From NCBI GenBank assembly GCA_905234775.1, contig CAJOJC010000002.1:1-42201 (forward strand): a stretch of DNA of 42,201 nt, in the 5' to 3' direction. The position numbers and the translations under genes are program-made. How positions within the stretch are numbered: the stretch's first letter is position 1; each line of letters starts with the position of its first letter. The notes beneath the pieces were generated by a model. The model had not been told where the DNA came from. It worked only from the letters and a program-made list of their open reading frames with translations, and did not search any database. Positions 17,619 to 25,478 of the stretch are shown piece by piece. Source of the DNA: an uncultured Bacteroidales bacterium (GTDB taxonomy: Bacteria > Bacteroidota > Bacteroidia > Bacteroidales > UBA932).

Positions 17619-18041
17619 ATGATCAGATATTATTGCGAGGACATTTCGTTCAAACTCAAAGACAAAGCGCTTAATAACAAGTGGTTGAGAACGGTAGCGG
17701 CGAGTGAGATCAGAAAGATAGGAGATATTAACATAATCTTCTGTTCTGATAACTATATTCTCGACGTCAATATGAAGTATCTCCAACACGATTACTTCAC
17801 CGATATCATCACCTTCGACTACTGCGAAAAGAATGTCCTCAGCGGAGATCTGTTTATCAGCATAGACAGTGTCAGGGAGAATGCCCTTTTCTACGGGACA
17901 GAGTTCCCCGACGAACTCAATAGGGTCATGGTCCACGGTATACTCCATCTTATCGGTTACGACGACCATACTGAAGAGGATATTAAGACCATGCGCTCCA
18001 AGGAAAACTATTATCTCGAACTGAGAAAGCAGATAGGATGA
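17619..18041 (+). CDS. ybeY: Endoribonuclease YbeY, rRNA maturation factor
   Basis: YbeY is a zinc-dependent RNase involved in 16S rRNA 3'-end processing and ribosome quality control. I start the gene at the ATG at 17619, giving 140 residues, the normal length. The open frame reaches back to 17382, but that extra part overlaps the tonB start and precedes the TAGATTTG promoter. The signature [12 protein letters not shown] near residue 103 supplies the three zinc-binding histidines; relatives have GYDH, so one extra Asp sits in the motif. The stop overlaps the mnmG start by four bases (ATGA), which indicates coupled translation. Confidence 0.93.
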   Translation: MIRYYCEDISFKLKDKALNNKWLRTVAASEIRKIGDINIIFCSDNYILDVNMKYLQHDYFTDIITFDYCEKNVLSGDLFISIDSVRENALFYGTEFPDELNRVMVHGILHLIGYDDHTEEDIKTMRSKENYYLELRKQIG

Positions 18042-19900
18042 GGAAGGAGTACGACATAATCGTCGTAGGCGGGGGACATGCCGGCTGCGAGGCTGCGATG
18101 GCGGCTTCGGGGCTTGGCTCTTCCGTGCTCCTTATCTCGATGGACACTCTCGCTTTTGCGAAGATGTCCTGTAATCCGGCGGTCGGCGGAATCGCCAAGG
18201 GTCAGATCGTCCGCGAAATCGACGCGCTTGGCGGTTGGTCCGGAATCGTTACGGACGAGTCTACGCTCCAGTTCAGGATGCTTAACCGCTCCAAGGGCCC
18301 GGCAATGTGGAGTCCGAGGGCTCAGTGCGACAAAATCGCTTTTTCGGAAAACTGGCGCGATAAACTCCTAAGTCACTCATTATTAGATATTTACGAAGAT
18401 ACGGCTGTCGGTTTTATCTTTGAGAATTCTGTAATTAAGGGCGTACGCACTAAATCCGGCGAGATTTTTTACTCTCAGGCGGTTATCCTGACCGCTGGAA
18501 CATTTCTGGGCGGAAAACTGTTCGTTGGCAGAAATCAATTGATCGGCGGACGAATCGGCGAAGAAGCCTCCTATGGTCTTACCGAACAGCTAAAGAGTCT
18601 CGGTGTCCGGACAGACAGGATGAAGACCGGAACTCCTCCGCGTATTGACATTAACTCCGTCAACACCTCGGCGCTCACACTTCAGTTTGGAGATGAGTCA
18701 CCCGAGCGTTTTTCCTTCCTTCCTATCCCGTCCAAGGTCCAGAGAGAAGGCCGGCAGAAACCCTGCTACATTCTCCACACAAACGAGAGTGTCCATGACG
18801 CTTTAAGGGAGGGATTTAAAGATTCTCCTCTTTTTACCGGAGTAATCCATGGAAGAGGTCCGCGCTACTGTCCGAGTATCGAAGACAAACTCCGTGTATT
18901 CCCAGACAAAGACAATCACCAGCTTTTCCTCGAGCCGGAAGGGGAGAATACGAATGAGTATTATCTCCAGGGATTCTCGTCTTCGCTGCCGATGGATATT
19001 CAGCTTAAGGCGCTTCATCGAATCGAAGGAATGGAGAACGCCAGGATCTTTCGTCCGGCGTATGCGGTAGAATACGATTACTTCGATCCAACTCAATTGA
19101 AGGCGACCCTAGAGTTGAAGAATTTCGACGGCCTGTTCTTCGCGGGTCAGGTAAACGGCACTACCGGTTATGAAGAAGCTGCGGCCCAGGGATTGATGGC
19201 AGGAATCAACGCCCACCTGAAAGTGGCGGGGAAGGACCCGTTCATTCTCCGCAGGGACGATGCCTATATCGGGGTCCTAATCGACGACTTAATCACTAAA
19301 GGTGTCGACGAACCCTATCGCATGTTTACCTCCCGCGCAGAATACCGTATTCTCCTGAGGCAGGATAATGCCGACCAAAGGCTCACTCCTCTGGGGTACA
19401 CATTGGGCCTTGCTTCGCGCGATCGCTACGAGGCCTGCGAGTCTAAGTATAAGGCAGTCAATGAGTTGGAAGAGTTCTGCTACTCACACAATCTTCGTGC
19501 GGATAAGGTTAACGCTTACCTTGAGTCAAGGGGTTCGGCGCCTTTGACCGAATCCAAGAAGATAGCCGATATTGCCGCCCGGCCGGAGGTAACATTGGCT
19601 GAGTTACTCACCTTTGTTCCACGTGGAACACAGTATTCGCCTGAGGTTATAGAATCTGTAGAGATATCCATCAGGTACAAGGGTTACATTGAGAGAGAAA
19701 GGAGCAATGCTGAGAAAATCAATCATCTTGAGAACCTGAAGATCCCCGAGGGTTTTGATTTTTCTAAGGTGACGGGCCTGAGTATTGAATGCCGCCAGAA
19801 ACTCGAGCGTTATAAGCCGGACACCATAGCCCGTGCGTCGCGTATTTCGGGAATTTCCCCTTCGGATATTTCCGTACTTTTAGTATATTTCGGAAGATAA
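18038..19900 (+). CDS. mnmG: tRNA uridine-5-carboxymethylaminomethyl modification enzyme MnmG (GidA)
   Basis: MnmG works with MnmE to add the carboxymethylaminomethyl group to U34 of certain tRNAs, using FAD and methylene-tetrahydrofolate. The 620-residue protein has the usual length. The FAD dinucleotide fold is at the start ([19 protein letters not shown]), with [12 protein letters not shown] near residue 46 and [13 protein letters not shown] near residue 370. The C-terminal MnmE-binding helical domain contains [10 protein letters not shown]. MnmG (gidA) lies close to oriC in many bacteria, and here it is about 6.5 kb from the candidate origin. A perfect parS-like palindrome is embedded in the coding sequence at 19615-19630. 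Confidence 0.98.
   Translation: MRKEYDIIVVGGGHAGCEAAMAASGLGSSVLLISMDTLAFAKMSCNPAVGGIAKGQIVREIDALGGWSGIVTDESTLQFRMLNRSKGPAMWSPRAQCDKIAFSENWRDKLLSHSLLDIYEDTAVGFIFENSVIKGVRTKSGEIFYSQAVILTAGTFLGGKLFVGRNQLIGGRIGEEASYGLTEQLKSLGVRTDRMKTGTPPRIDINSVNTSALTLQFGDESPERFSFLPIPSKVQREGRQKPCYILHTNESVHDALREGFKDSPLFTGVIHGRGPRYCPSIEDKLRVFPDKDNHQLFLEPEGENTNEYYLQGFSSSLPMDIQLKALHRIEGMENARIFRPAYAVEYDYFDPTQLKATLELKNFDGLFFAGQVNGTTGYEEAAAQGLMAGINAHLKVAGKDPFILRRDDAYIGVLIDDLITKGVDEPYRMFTSRAEYRILLRQDNADQRLTPLGYTLGLASRDRYEACESKYKAVNELEEFCYSHNLRADKVNAYLESRGSAPLTESKKIADIAARPEVTLAELLTFVPRGTQYSPEVIESVEISIRYKGYIERERSNAEKINHLENLKIPEGFDFSKVTGLSIECRQKLERYKPDTIARASRISGISPSDISVLLVYFGR
19615..19630. other. parS: parS-like centromere site 1 (inside mnmG)
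   Basis: TGTTCCACGTGGAACA is a perfect 16-bp palindrome matching the bacterial parS pattern TGTTnCACGTGnAACA bound by ParB. It lies within mnmG, where it encodes Val-Pro-Arg-Gly-Thr, about 8 kb from the candidate origin. Chromosomal parS sites are typically found near the origin and often inside genes. Confidence 0.8.
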
Positions 19901-19912
19901 TTTCGAGTCGCT

Positions 19913-20506
19913 ATGTTAGATTATATTTCAGGAAAAGTAGCTGAGCTTACCCCTACCAGAGTGGTGATAGACAACCAGGGCATAGGATACGCCATGGAGA
20001 TTTCCGTCCAGACTTATGCCGCCCTTGAAGGTAAAGAAACCGCGAAGGTATTTGTTTATCATCATCTCCAGACAAATACAGATACCGAATTGTTCTATGG
20101 CTTTTCCTCCAAGGACGAACGCGCCTTGTTCGAAACCCTTATCAGTGTTTCAGGAGTGGGAGTAAATACGGCCCGGATTATTCTATCTTCTCTGAGCGCA
20201 GACGAGCTGAGAACAGCTATCCTTTCAGAGAATGTAAACACTATCAAGAGCGTTAAGGGTATCGGCCTTAAGACTGCCCAGAGAATGATTCTGGAACTCA
20301 AGGATAAGATTGTCAAGGGCGAGGGAAGCGCTTCAGACGCCCTGTTTATCGCAGAATCCAATGCCGCTGCAGATGAGGCTACTACAGCCCTCGTAATGCT
20401 GGGCTTCACTAAACCCAATGTCGCAAAGGCCGTTCAGGCTATACTTAAACAGCACCCTACGGCTAAGGTTGAGGAGATTATCAAGGCGGCTCTTCAGATG
20501 CTATGA
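19913..20506 (+). CDS. ruvA: Holliday junction branch migration protein RuvA
   Basis: RuvA binds four-way DNA junctions as a tetramer and loads the RuvB motor. The 197-residue protein has the three standard parts: an N-terminal OB fold (MLDYISGKVAELTPTRVVID), tandem helix-hairpin-helix motifs (LISVSGVGVNTARIIL and IKSVKGIGLKTAQRMILELKD, residues about 75-135), and a C-terminal RuvB-binding domain. It follows mnmG after 12 bp and overlaps sufS by four bases. The gene order mnmG-ruvA is not the classical ruvA-ruvB arrangement; ruvB is 7 kb away. Confidence 0.97.
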   Translation: MLDYISGKVAELTPTRVVIDNQGIGYAMEISVQTYAALEGKETAKVFVYHHLQTNTDTELFYGFSSKDERALFETLISVSGVGVNTARIILSSLSADELRTAILSENVNTIKSVKGIGLKTAQRMILELKDKIVKGEGSASDALFIAESNAAADEATTALVMLGFTKPNVAKAVQAILKQHPTAKVEEIIKAALQML

Positions 20507-21726
20507 CGGTTAAAGAGTTAAGAAAACAATTCCCGGGGCTTGAAAGGGAAGTATACAGAAAGCCTCTTATTTATCTAGACAACGCGGCAACCTCCCAGCG
20601 TTGTCTCGGAGCGATAGAGGCTCAGTCGGACTCCGCCGTCCATCACAACGGAAACACACACCGCAGCGTGTACGCGCTCGCCGCGGAGGCAACGCGCGCG
20701 TACGAGGGCGCGCGCGAGAGGGTAGCCGGGTTCATCGGCGCATCTTCTCCGGAAGAGATCGTTTTCACTTCAGGAACAACCTCTTCCATCAACCTGGTAG
20801 CATCTTCCTTTGGGGGTAAATTCATTGGTCCTGGTGACGAAATAATCATAGCCGAGTCTGAGCATCATTCAGACATTATTCCCTGGCAGCTTCTTGCAGA
20901 ACGTAAGGGTGCCAAGATCGTTGTTCTCCCGGTAGAAGACTCCGGAAAGCTTCGCTTAGAAGCCCTTAAGGGCCTTATTAACAAGCAAACTAAACTGGTT
21001 TGCGTAGCCCAGGTCTCCAATGTCCTCGGACTCGTTAACCCCCTGTCTGAAATTATCTCAGTGGCCCATTCTGCAGGTGTTCCCGTACTGGTAGACGGCG
21101 CCCAGGGTGTTGTTCATCAAAGGGTTTCAGTTAAAGATCTGAATTGCGACTTTTACGCCTTCTCGGGGCATAAAATGTACGCCGCCACCGGTATAGGCGT
21201 CCTTTACGCAAAGAAGTCTTATCTGAATCAGATGCCTCCTTATATGGGTGGCGGAGAAATGATAGGAGACGTAAGTTGGGAAGGCTCTACTTACGCAGAT
21301 GTCCCATATAAGTTTGAGGCAGGAACACCCAATATAAATTCTGTCCCGACTTTCGTTCCCGCAATCAATCTGATTGAAGATATTTGGGCCTCAGAAAACG
21401 CCCTGGAGATATCTGAGATTAAGAAATTCGTATACGAAGCCTTGTCCTCAGACGACCGAATTGTTCTACGTGGAACAACGGATAATCTCGTGGAAAAAGT
21501 GCCGCTTTTTTCGTTCAGCGTAAAGGGCGTCCATCACGAGGATCTTGCTCTAGTTCTGGATAAAATGGGAATAGCGGTGCGCTCCGGCCATATGTGTGCG
21601 CAGCCCCTTATGAAGCGCTTCGGCGTAACCGGAATGCTCAGGGCCTCTTTCGCGCCGTATAATACGCTTGAAGAAGCAAAAAGCTTTATCAGCGCGCTTG
21701 ATAAGGCTATAAACATGTTGGCTTAA
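20503..21726 (+). CDS. sufS: Cysteine desulfurase SufS
   Basis: SufS removes sulfur from cysteine for Fe-S cluster assembly, using pyridoxal phosphate and handing the persulfide to SufE. The 407-residue protein belongs to the group II (SufS-type) desulfurases. The PLP lysine is in FSGHKMYAATGIG near residue 224, the catalytic Cys in RSGHMCAQPLMKRFG near residue 365. The sufE gene starts immediately after the stop. Composition is patchy: bases 20641-20700 are about 68% GC by hand count, while 21301-21360 are about 45%. A parS-like site lies at 21462-21477. Confidence 0.97.
   Translation: MTVKELRKQFPGLEREVYRKPLIYLDNAATSQRCLGAIEAQSDSAVHHNGNTHRSVYALAAEATRAYEGARERVAGFIGASSPEEIVFTSGTTSSINLVASSFGGKFIGPGDEIIIAESEHHSDIIPWQLLAERKGAKIVVLPVEDSGKLRLEALKGLINKQTKLVCVAQVSNVLGLVNPLSEIISVAHSAGVPVLVDGAQGVVHQRVSVKDLNCDFYAFSGHKMYAATGIGVLYAKKSYLNQMPPYMGGGEMIGDVSWEGSTYADVPYKFEAGTPNINSVPTFVPAINLIEDIWASENALEISEIKKFVYEALSSDDRIVLRGTTDNLVEKVPLFSFSVKGVHHEDLALVLDKMGIAVRSGHMCAQPLMKRFGVTGMLRASFAPYNTLEEAKSFISALDKAINMLA
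21462..21477. other. parS: parS-like centromere site 2 (inside sufS)
   Basis: TGTTCTACGTGGAACA differs from site 1 and from the perfect palindrome at one base. It encodes Val-Leu-Arg-Gly-Thr in sufS, in the same frame relation as site 1. Two such sites within 1.9 kb are very unlikely by chance. Confidence 0.65.
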
Positions 21727-22143
21727 ATGACATTACAAGAAGCAAAACAGGCTGTGGTCGATGATTTCGCGATGTTCGACGAATGGCTGGATAAATACGA
21801 GTATATAATCGGTCTTGGAAAGAACCTGGAGGCGTTTCCAGAGGAGAAAAAGACCGAGGACAGGCTGATAAGCGGATGCCAGTCAAGGGTTTGGCTGGAC
21901 TGCGAGCCGAGAGACGGAAAACTCTGGTTTACCGCAGACAGCGACGCTATTATCACCAAGGGTATCATTTCCCTTCTGATAAGCGTTTATTCGGGCCGTA
22001 CGGCAAAGGAAATCGCGGAGGATGATTTCGCCTTCGTAAATGAGATAGGTCTCAGCGAAAACCTTTCTCCTACCAGGGCAAATGGCCTTTCATCGATGAT
22101 AGCTACAATTAAGAAGACAGCAAGCGAATATGCAGGACAGTAA
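21727..22143 (+). CDS. sufE: Sulfur acceptor protein SufE
   Basis: SufE receives the persulfide from SufS and passes it to the SufBCD scaffold. The 138-residue protein has the family length. The acceptor Cys is in SGCQSRVWLD near residue 51, and the conserved SDAIITKGIISLLISVYSG follows. It begins directly after the sufS stop codon and overlaps the next gene by 14 bases. The SufB, SufC and SufD scaffold genes are not in the window. Confidence 0.96.
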   Translation: MTLQEAKQAVVDDFAMFDEWLDKYEYIIGLGKNLEAFPEEKKTEDRLISGCQSRVWLDCEPRDGKLWFTADSDAIITKGIISLLISVYSGRTAKEIAEDDFAFVNEIGLSENLSPTRANGLSSMIATIKKTASEYAGQ

Positions 22144-22492
22144 CGTGCTTACTTCGGAAGCGGTTAAGGAATTGACTCCGCTGTATGATGCCGTAGTTCT
22201 TGCTCTCAAGCAGGTCTACGACCCGGAGATCCCTGTAAACATATACGATCTGGGGCTTATCTATGAACTGCATATAGATCAGAATCACGATGTCTCCATC
22301 ACCATGACCTTCACCGCCCCGAATTGCCCGATGGCAGACGAGGTTATGGCGGAGGTAAAGCATGCGGTAGAAATAACGCCCGGGATCAATTCGTGTACTA
22401 TCAATCTTGTGTTCGAGCCCGCATGGGACCAGAGCCTGCTCTCAGACGAAGCCCGCCTGGAGCTGGGTATGGACGTAGAAATGGGGGACTAG
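22130..22492 (+). CDS. SufT-like MIP18 family (DUF59) Fe-S assembly factor
   Basis: MIP18/DUF59 proteins help mature Fe-S proteins. The 120-residue protein has the family's DPEIPVNIYDLGLIYEL motif near residue 29 and the conserved Cys in FTAPNCPMADEVM near residue 65. The C-terminal FEPAWDQSLLSDEARLELG is typical of the SufT/PaaD-like branch. Its place directly after sufS and sufE supports a role in cluster assembly or delivery. Overlap of 14 bases with sufE indicates coupled translation. Confidence 0.9.
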   Translation: MQDSNVLTSEAVKELTPLYDAVVLALKQVYDPEIPVNIYDLGLIYELHIDQNHDVSITMTFTAPNCPMADEVMAEVKHAVEITPGINSCTINLVFEPAWDQSLLSDEARLELGMDVEMGD

Positions 22493-22493
22493 G

Positions 22494-22928
22494 GTGGAAC
22501 GTAGGCCGGTATATTTAGCTCTTGGATCCAATCTGGGAGACCGCCGGGAGAATATCCTGGAGGCCGTCAGAAGGCTGGATTTACGCTTCGGCCCTCATAT
22601 AAAACTCTCCGCCTTACACGAATCCAAGGCCTCCGGTTTTGACGGCCCCGACTTTCTTAATGCGGCTGTTCGCTATGACCTGGACCTGGAGCCCCTTCAG
22701 ATACTCCACTCCTGCAAGGAGATTGAAGAGGAAATGGGGCGTCCCGAACACGGTATAGAACTAGATAAGGAGGGACGCAGAATATATCATTCGAGAATAA
22801 TAGACATCGATATTCTTCTGATCGGTGACGAAACGGTCGACATGCCCGAACTGAAGGTCCCTCATCCCTTGATGAAAGAAAGAGAATTTGTGATGGTTCC
22901 CCTTGGGGAAATACTCGGCATTTCTTAA
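22494..22928 (+). CDS. folK: 2-amino-4-hydroxy-6-hydroxymethyldihydropteridine pyrophosphokinase
   Basis: FolK transfers pyrophosphate from ATP to the pterin alcohol in folate synthesis. The 144-residue protein has the family motifs: LALGSNLGDRREN near the start, GPDFLNAAVRYD near residue 55, and RIIDIDILLIGDE near residue 97, whose two aspartates bind magnesium. The start is GTG at 22494, one base after the previous stop. Folate is the cofactor source for MnmG in this operon and for GcvT further right, though that link is only contextual. The glyS promoter lies in its last codons and stop. Confidence 0.94.
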   Translation: MERRPVYLALGSNLGDRRENILEAVRRLDLRFGPHIKLSALHESKASGFDGPDFLNAAVRYDLDLEPLQILHSCKEIEEEMGRPEHGIELDKEGRRIYHSRIIDIDILLIGDETVDMPELKVPHPLMKEREFVMVPLGEILGIS

Positions 22929-22933
22929 ATTTG
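22903..22933 (+). promoter_or_regulatory. Promoter of the glyS-dnaE operon
   Basis: TTG (22903-22905) is followed after 20 bp by TAAATTTG (22926-22933), a full -33/-7 match. The -7 element includes the folK stop codon. It supports starting glyS at 22966, because the longer open frame from 22903 begins inside the promoter. Confidence 0.75.
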
Positions 22934-22965
22934 TAACCCTTCGAGAAACAAATTATACAAGCAAT

Positions 22966-24504
22966 ATGACTCAGGAAGAAGTTTTCAAAGTACTCGTAGC
23001 CCATTGTAAGGAGTACGGTTTCATTTTCCCCTCCAGCGAGATCTACGACGGCCTTGCCGCCGTCTATGATTATGGCCAGATGGGATCGGAACTTAAGAAC
23101 AACATCAAACAGTATTGGTGGAACGCCATGACCCGCCTCAATGAGAATATCGTGGGTATTGATTCATGTATTTTCATGCACCCCAGGATTTGGGAGGCCT
23201 CCGGCCATGTAAGCGCCTTCAACGACCCTCTGATCGACAACAAAGACAGTAAGAAGCGCTACCGCGCAGACGTCCTTATCGAGGATTTCCTCGCAAAGAT
23301 CGAGGAGAAGATCAACAAGGAAGTCGAGAAGGGCAGGAAGAAGTTCGGAGACAGCTTCGACGAAGCCCAGTTCAGGGCCACCAACCCCAACGTCCTTCGC
23401 GAGAAAGCCAAGTACGACGCCGTTCATGAGCGCTATGTAAAGGCCGAGAACGCAAACGACCTCGAGGAATACAGGAATATCATAGTCGACAACAATATCG
23501 TCTGCCCCATCAGCGGTACCTGCAACTGGACTGACGTCCGCCAGTTCAACCTAATGTTCAAGACCTCTATGGGTAGTACTGCAGACGCGAGCAACACTAT
23601 CTACCTGCGTCCGGAGACCGCCCAGGGCATCTTCGTGAACTACCTGAACGTCCAGAAAACCGGCCGCATGAAGATTCCTTTCGGAATCGCCCAGATCGGT
23701 AAGGCCTTCCGTAATGAGATAGTGGCCCGCCAGTTCATCTTCCGTATGAGGGAGTTCGAGCAGATGGAAATGCAGTTCTTCATCAAGCCCGGAACCGAGC
23801 TGGATTGGTTCGCAAAGTGGAAGGAACAGCGTATGAAGTGGCATGTCAACCTCGGAATGGGAGCGGAGAACTATCGCTTCCACGACCATGAAAAGCTGGC
23901 CCACTACGCCAATGCCGCTACTGATATCGAATTCAACTTCCCCTTCGGCTTTAAGGAGCTTGAGGGTATCCACAGCCGTACTGACTTCGACCTTGGAAAC
24001 CACCAGAAATACTCAGGAAAGAAGATCGAGTACTTCGATCCCGACGAGAACAGGGCCTACACCCCTTACGTGGTCGAGACCTCTATCGGCGTAGACCGTA
24101 TGGTCCTCGCAGTCCTGAGCCATTCCTACAAGGAGGAAGACCTCGGAAACGGCGAGACCCGCGTGGTCCTCAGCATCCCCGCCCCGCTCGCTCCTGTAAA
24201 GGCTGCGGTACTCCCGCTTGTCAAGAAAGACGGTCTCCCTGAGTTGGCCCAGAAGATTATGGACGACCTCAAGTTCGATTTCAACTGCCAGTACGAAGAG
24301 AAGGATTCTATCGGCAAGCGCTATCGCCGCCAGGACGCTATCGGAACACCGTTCTGCATTACCGTAGACCACGATTCGCTGAACGACAACTGCGTCACCG
24401 TACGCGACCGCGACACGATGGAGCAGCAGCGCGTTCCGATCGCCGAACTTCGCGCTCTTATCGACAGCAAGGTCAACCTCAATAACCTCCTGCGCAATCT
24501 CTAA
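22966..24504 (+). CDS. glyS: Glycine--tRNA ligase, single-chain type
   Basis: This class II aminoacyl-tRNA synthetase charges tRNA-Gly. I start it at the ATG at 22966, giving 512 residues; the frame extends to 22903, but that part lies upstream of the expected transcription start. It is the single-chain (alpha2) type, unlike the alpha/beta enzyme of E. coli. Motif 2/3 regions are recognisable: TASN-like GSTADASNTIYLRPETAQG, the FRNEIVARQFIFRMREFEQME segment (motif 2), and TPYVVETSIGVDRMVLAVL (motif 3) near residue 375. The C-terminal anticodon-binding domain includes RYRRQDAIGTPFCITVD. Its stop overlaps the next start by one base (TAATG). Confidence 0.97.
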   Translation: MTQEEVFKVLVAHCKEYGFIFPSSEIYDGLAAVYDYGQMGSELKNNIKQYWWNAMTRLNENIVGIDSCIFMHPRIWEASGHVSAFNDPLIDNKDSKKRYRADVLIEDFLAKIEEKINKEVEKGRKKFGDSFDEAQFRATNPNVLREKAKYDAVHERYVKAENANDLEEYRNIIVDNNIVCPISGTCNWTDVRQFNLMFKTSMGSTADASNTIYLRPETAQGIFVNYLNVQKTGRMKIPFGIAQIGKAFRNEIVARQFIFRMREFEQMEMQFFIKPGTELDWFAKWKEQRMKWHVNLGMGAENYRFHDHEKLAHYANAATDIEFNFPFGFKELEGIHSRTDFDLGNHQKYSGKKIEYFDPDENRAYTPYVVETSIGVDRMVLAVLSHSYKEEDLGNGETRVVLSIPAPLAPVKAAVLPLVKKDGLPELAQKIMDDLKFDFNCQYEEKDSIGKRYRRQDAIGTPFCITVDHDSLNDNCVTVRDRDTMEQQRVPIAELRALIDSKVNLNNLLRNL

Positions 24505-25475
24505 TGGCTGAAAACTTTGCAGAACTCGGCCGCGTAGAGGCCATCCGCCAGCTGTTCGAAGGGACCGGTTACGAGCCCTTCGGGGAGCCGCTGTGGCTCA
24601 CAGCCGGCCAGCAGGAATGCGTCACAACAGCCTCAGGGCTCATGTCGGAGGGGATAGACTTCGACCTTGTCTATTTCCCCCTGCCTCACCTCGGCCGTAA
24701 GTCGGTTCTGAAGGTGACGGGAGAGCTTTACGCGGTCATGGCCCGCCCCGAGTCGCTGAGCGTCCAGCTCGGAGTCTCTGCTAAACTGGATTTTCCCCAG
24801 GTGAAAGAGCTCTGGAGCGGGATCGTCTCCACCGCGAAGGAACATGGCTACCGCAGCCTCAGCCTCGAACTTCAACCCTCGAAAAACGGCCTCACGATAG
24901 CGCTGGCCGCTACTGGGCGTCACAGCGCCTCGGTTTCAGCCGCCCGCCCCAAGGCCCAGAGCAAGGACCTGATCTGCGTGTCCGGTCCGCTCGGCGCGGC
25001 CTACCTCGGCCTGCAGGCCCTCCAGCGTGAGAAAGCCAATTTCGACAAAGGGACCCGGAATCAAGAGGCCCTCGAGCGCTATAAGATGCTGGTCGCAGCC
25101 TACCTTAAACCGGAGCTTGAGCCCGTCAGCCTTGCCGCTTCGTACGGATATTTCGTCACACATGGCCTCGCAGACGCCCTGCTCCGCCTCCAGCGCGACA
25201 GCGGCTTCGGCGTGAAGGTTTATGCAGACAAGATACCCTTCGAGGGCGGCAGCTTCGATCTTGGAAAAGAACTGAATCTGGACCCTGTATCCGCAGCTAT
25301 GAATGGTGGAGAAGACTATCACCTCCTCTTCGTAGTGCCGCTCGCTCAGTTTGAGAAGTTCAGGAAAGATTTCCAGACTTTCGATATCATTGGCCATCTC
25401 GCCCAGCCCGAAGCGGGCGCCGTTCTCGTCACACCTGACGGGGTAGAACTGCCTCTCAAGGCCCAAGGCTGGTAG
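24504..25475 (+). CDS. ThiL-like protein lacking catalytic aspartates, probable pseudoenzyme
   Basis: The protein resembles thiamine-monophosphate kinase (ThiL, AIR-synthase fold) along most of its 323 residues. EGIDFDLVYFPLPHLGRKSV, LGAAYLGLQALQREKA, NGGEDYHLLF and the final LKAQGW are close to Bacteroidetes ThiL. The catalytic parts differ. The GDDAA metal motif is replaced by AGQQECV, the TD of TTDLLLEG by TAS, the D of SDVYAM by E (GELYAV), the GGDTT motif by LELQP, and DISDGL by FVTHGL. Kinase activity is therefore unlikely, and a structural or binding role is possible. It is coupled to glyS by a one-base overlap and lies 3 bp before dnaE. A true thiL would be needed elsewhere for thiamine diphosphate synthesis. 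Confidence 0.8.
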   Translation: MAENFAELGRVEAIRQLFEGTGYEPFGEPLWLTAGQQECVTTASGLMSEGIDFDLVYFPLPHLGRKSVLKVTGELYAVMARPESLSVQLGVSAKLDFPQVKELWSGIVSTAKEHGYRSLSLELQPSKNGLTIALAATGRHSASVSAARPKAQSKDLICVSGPLGAAYLGLQALQREKANFDKGTRNQEALERYKMLVAAYLKPELEPVSLAASYGYFVTHGLADALLRLQRDSGFGVKVYADKIPFEGGSFDLGKELNLDPVSAAMNGGEDYHLLFVVPLAQFEKFRKDFQTFDIIGHLAQPEAGAVLVTPDGVELPLKAQGW

Positions 25476-25478
25476 AAT

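Noticed and set aside
22903..22965. Longer glyS start at 22903.
   Set aside because: It starts at the TTG of the -33 promoter element and lies upstream of the expected transcription start.
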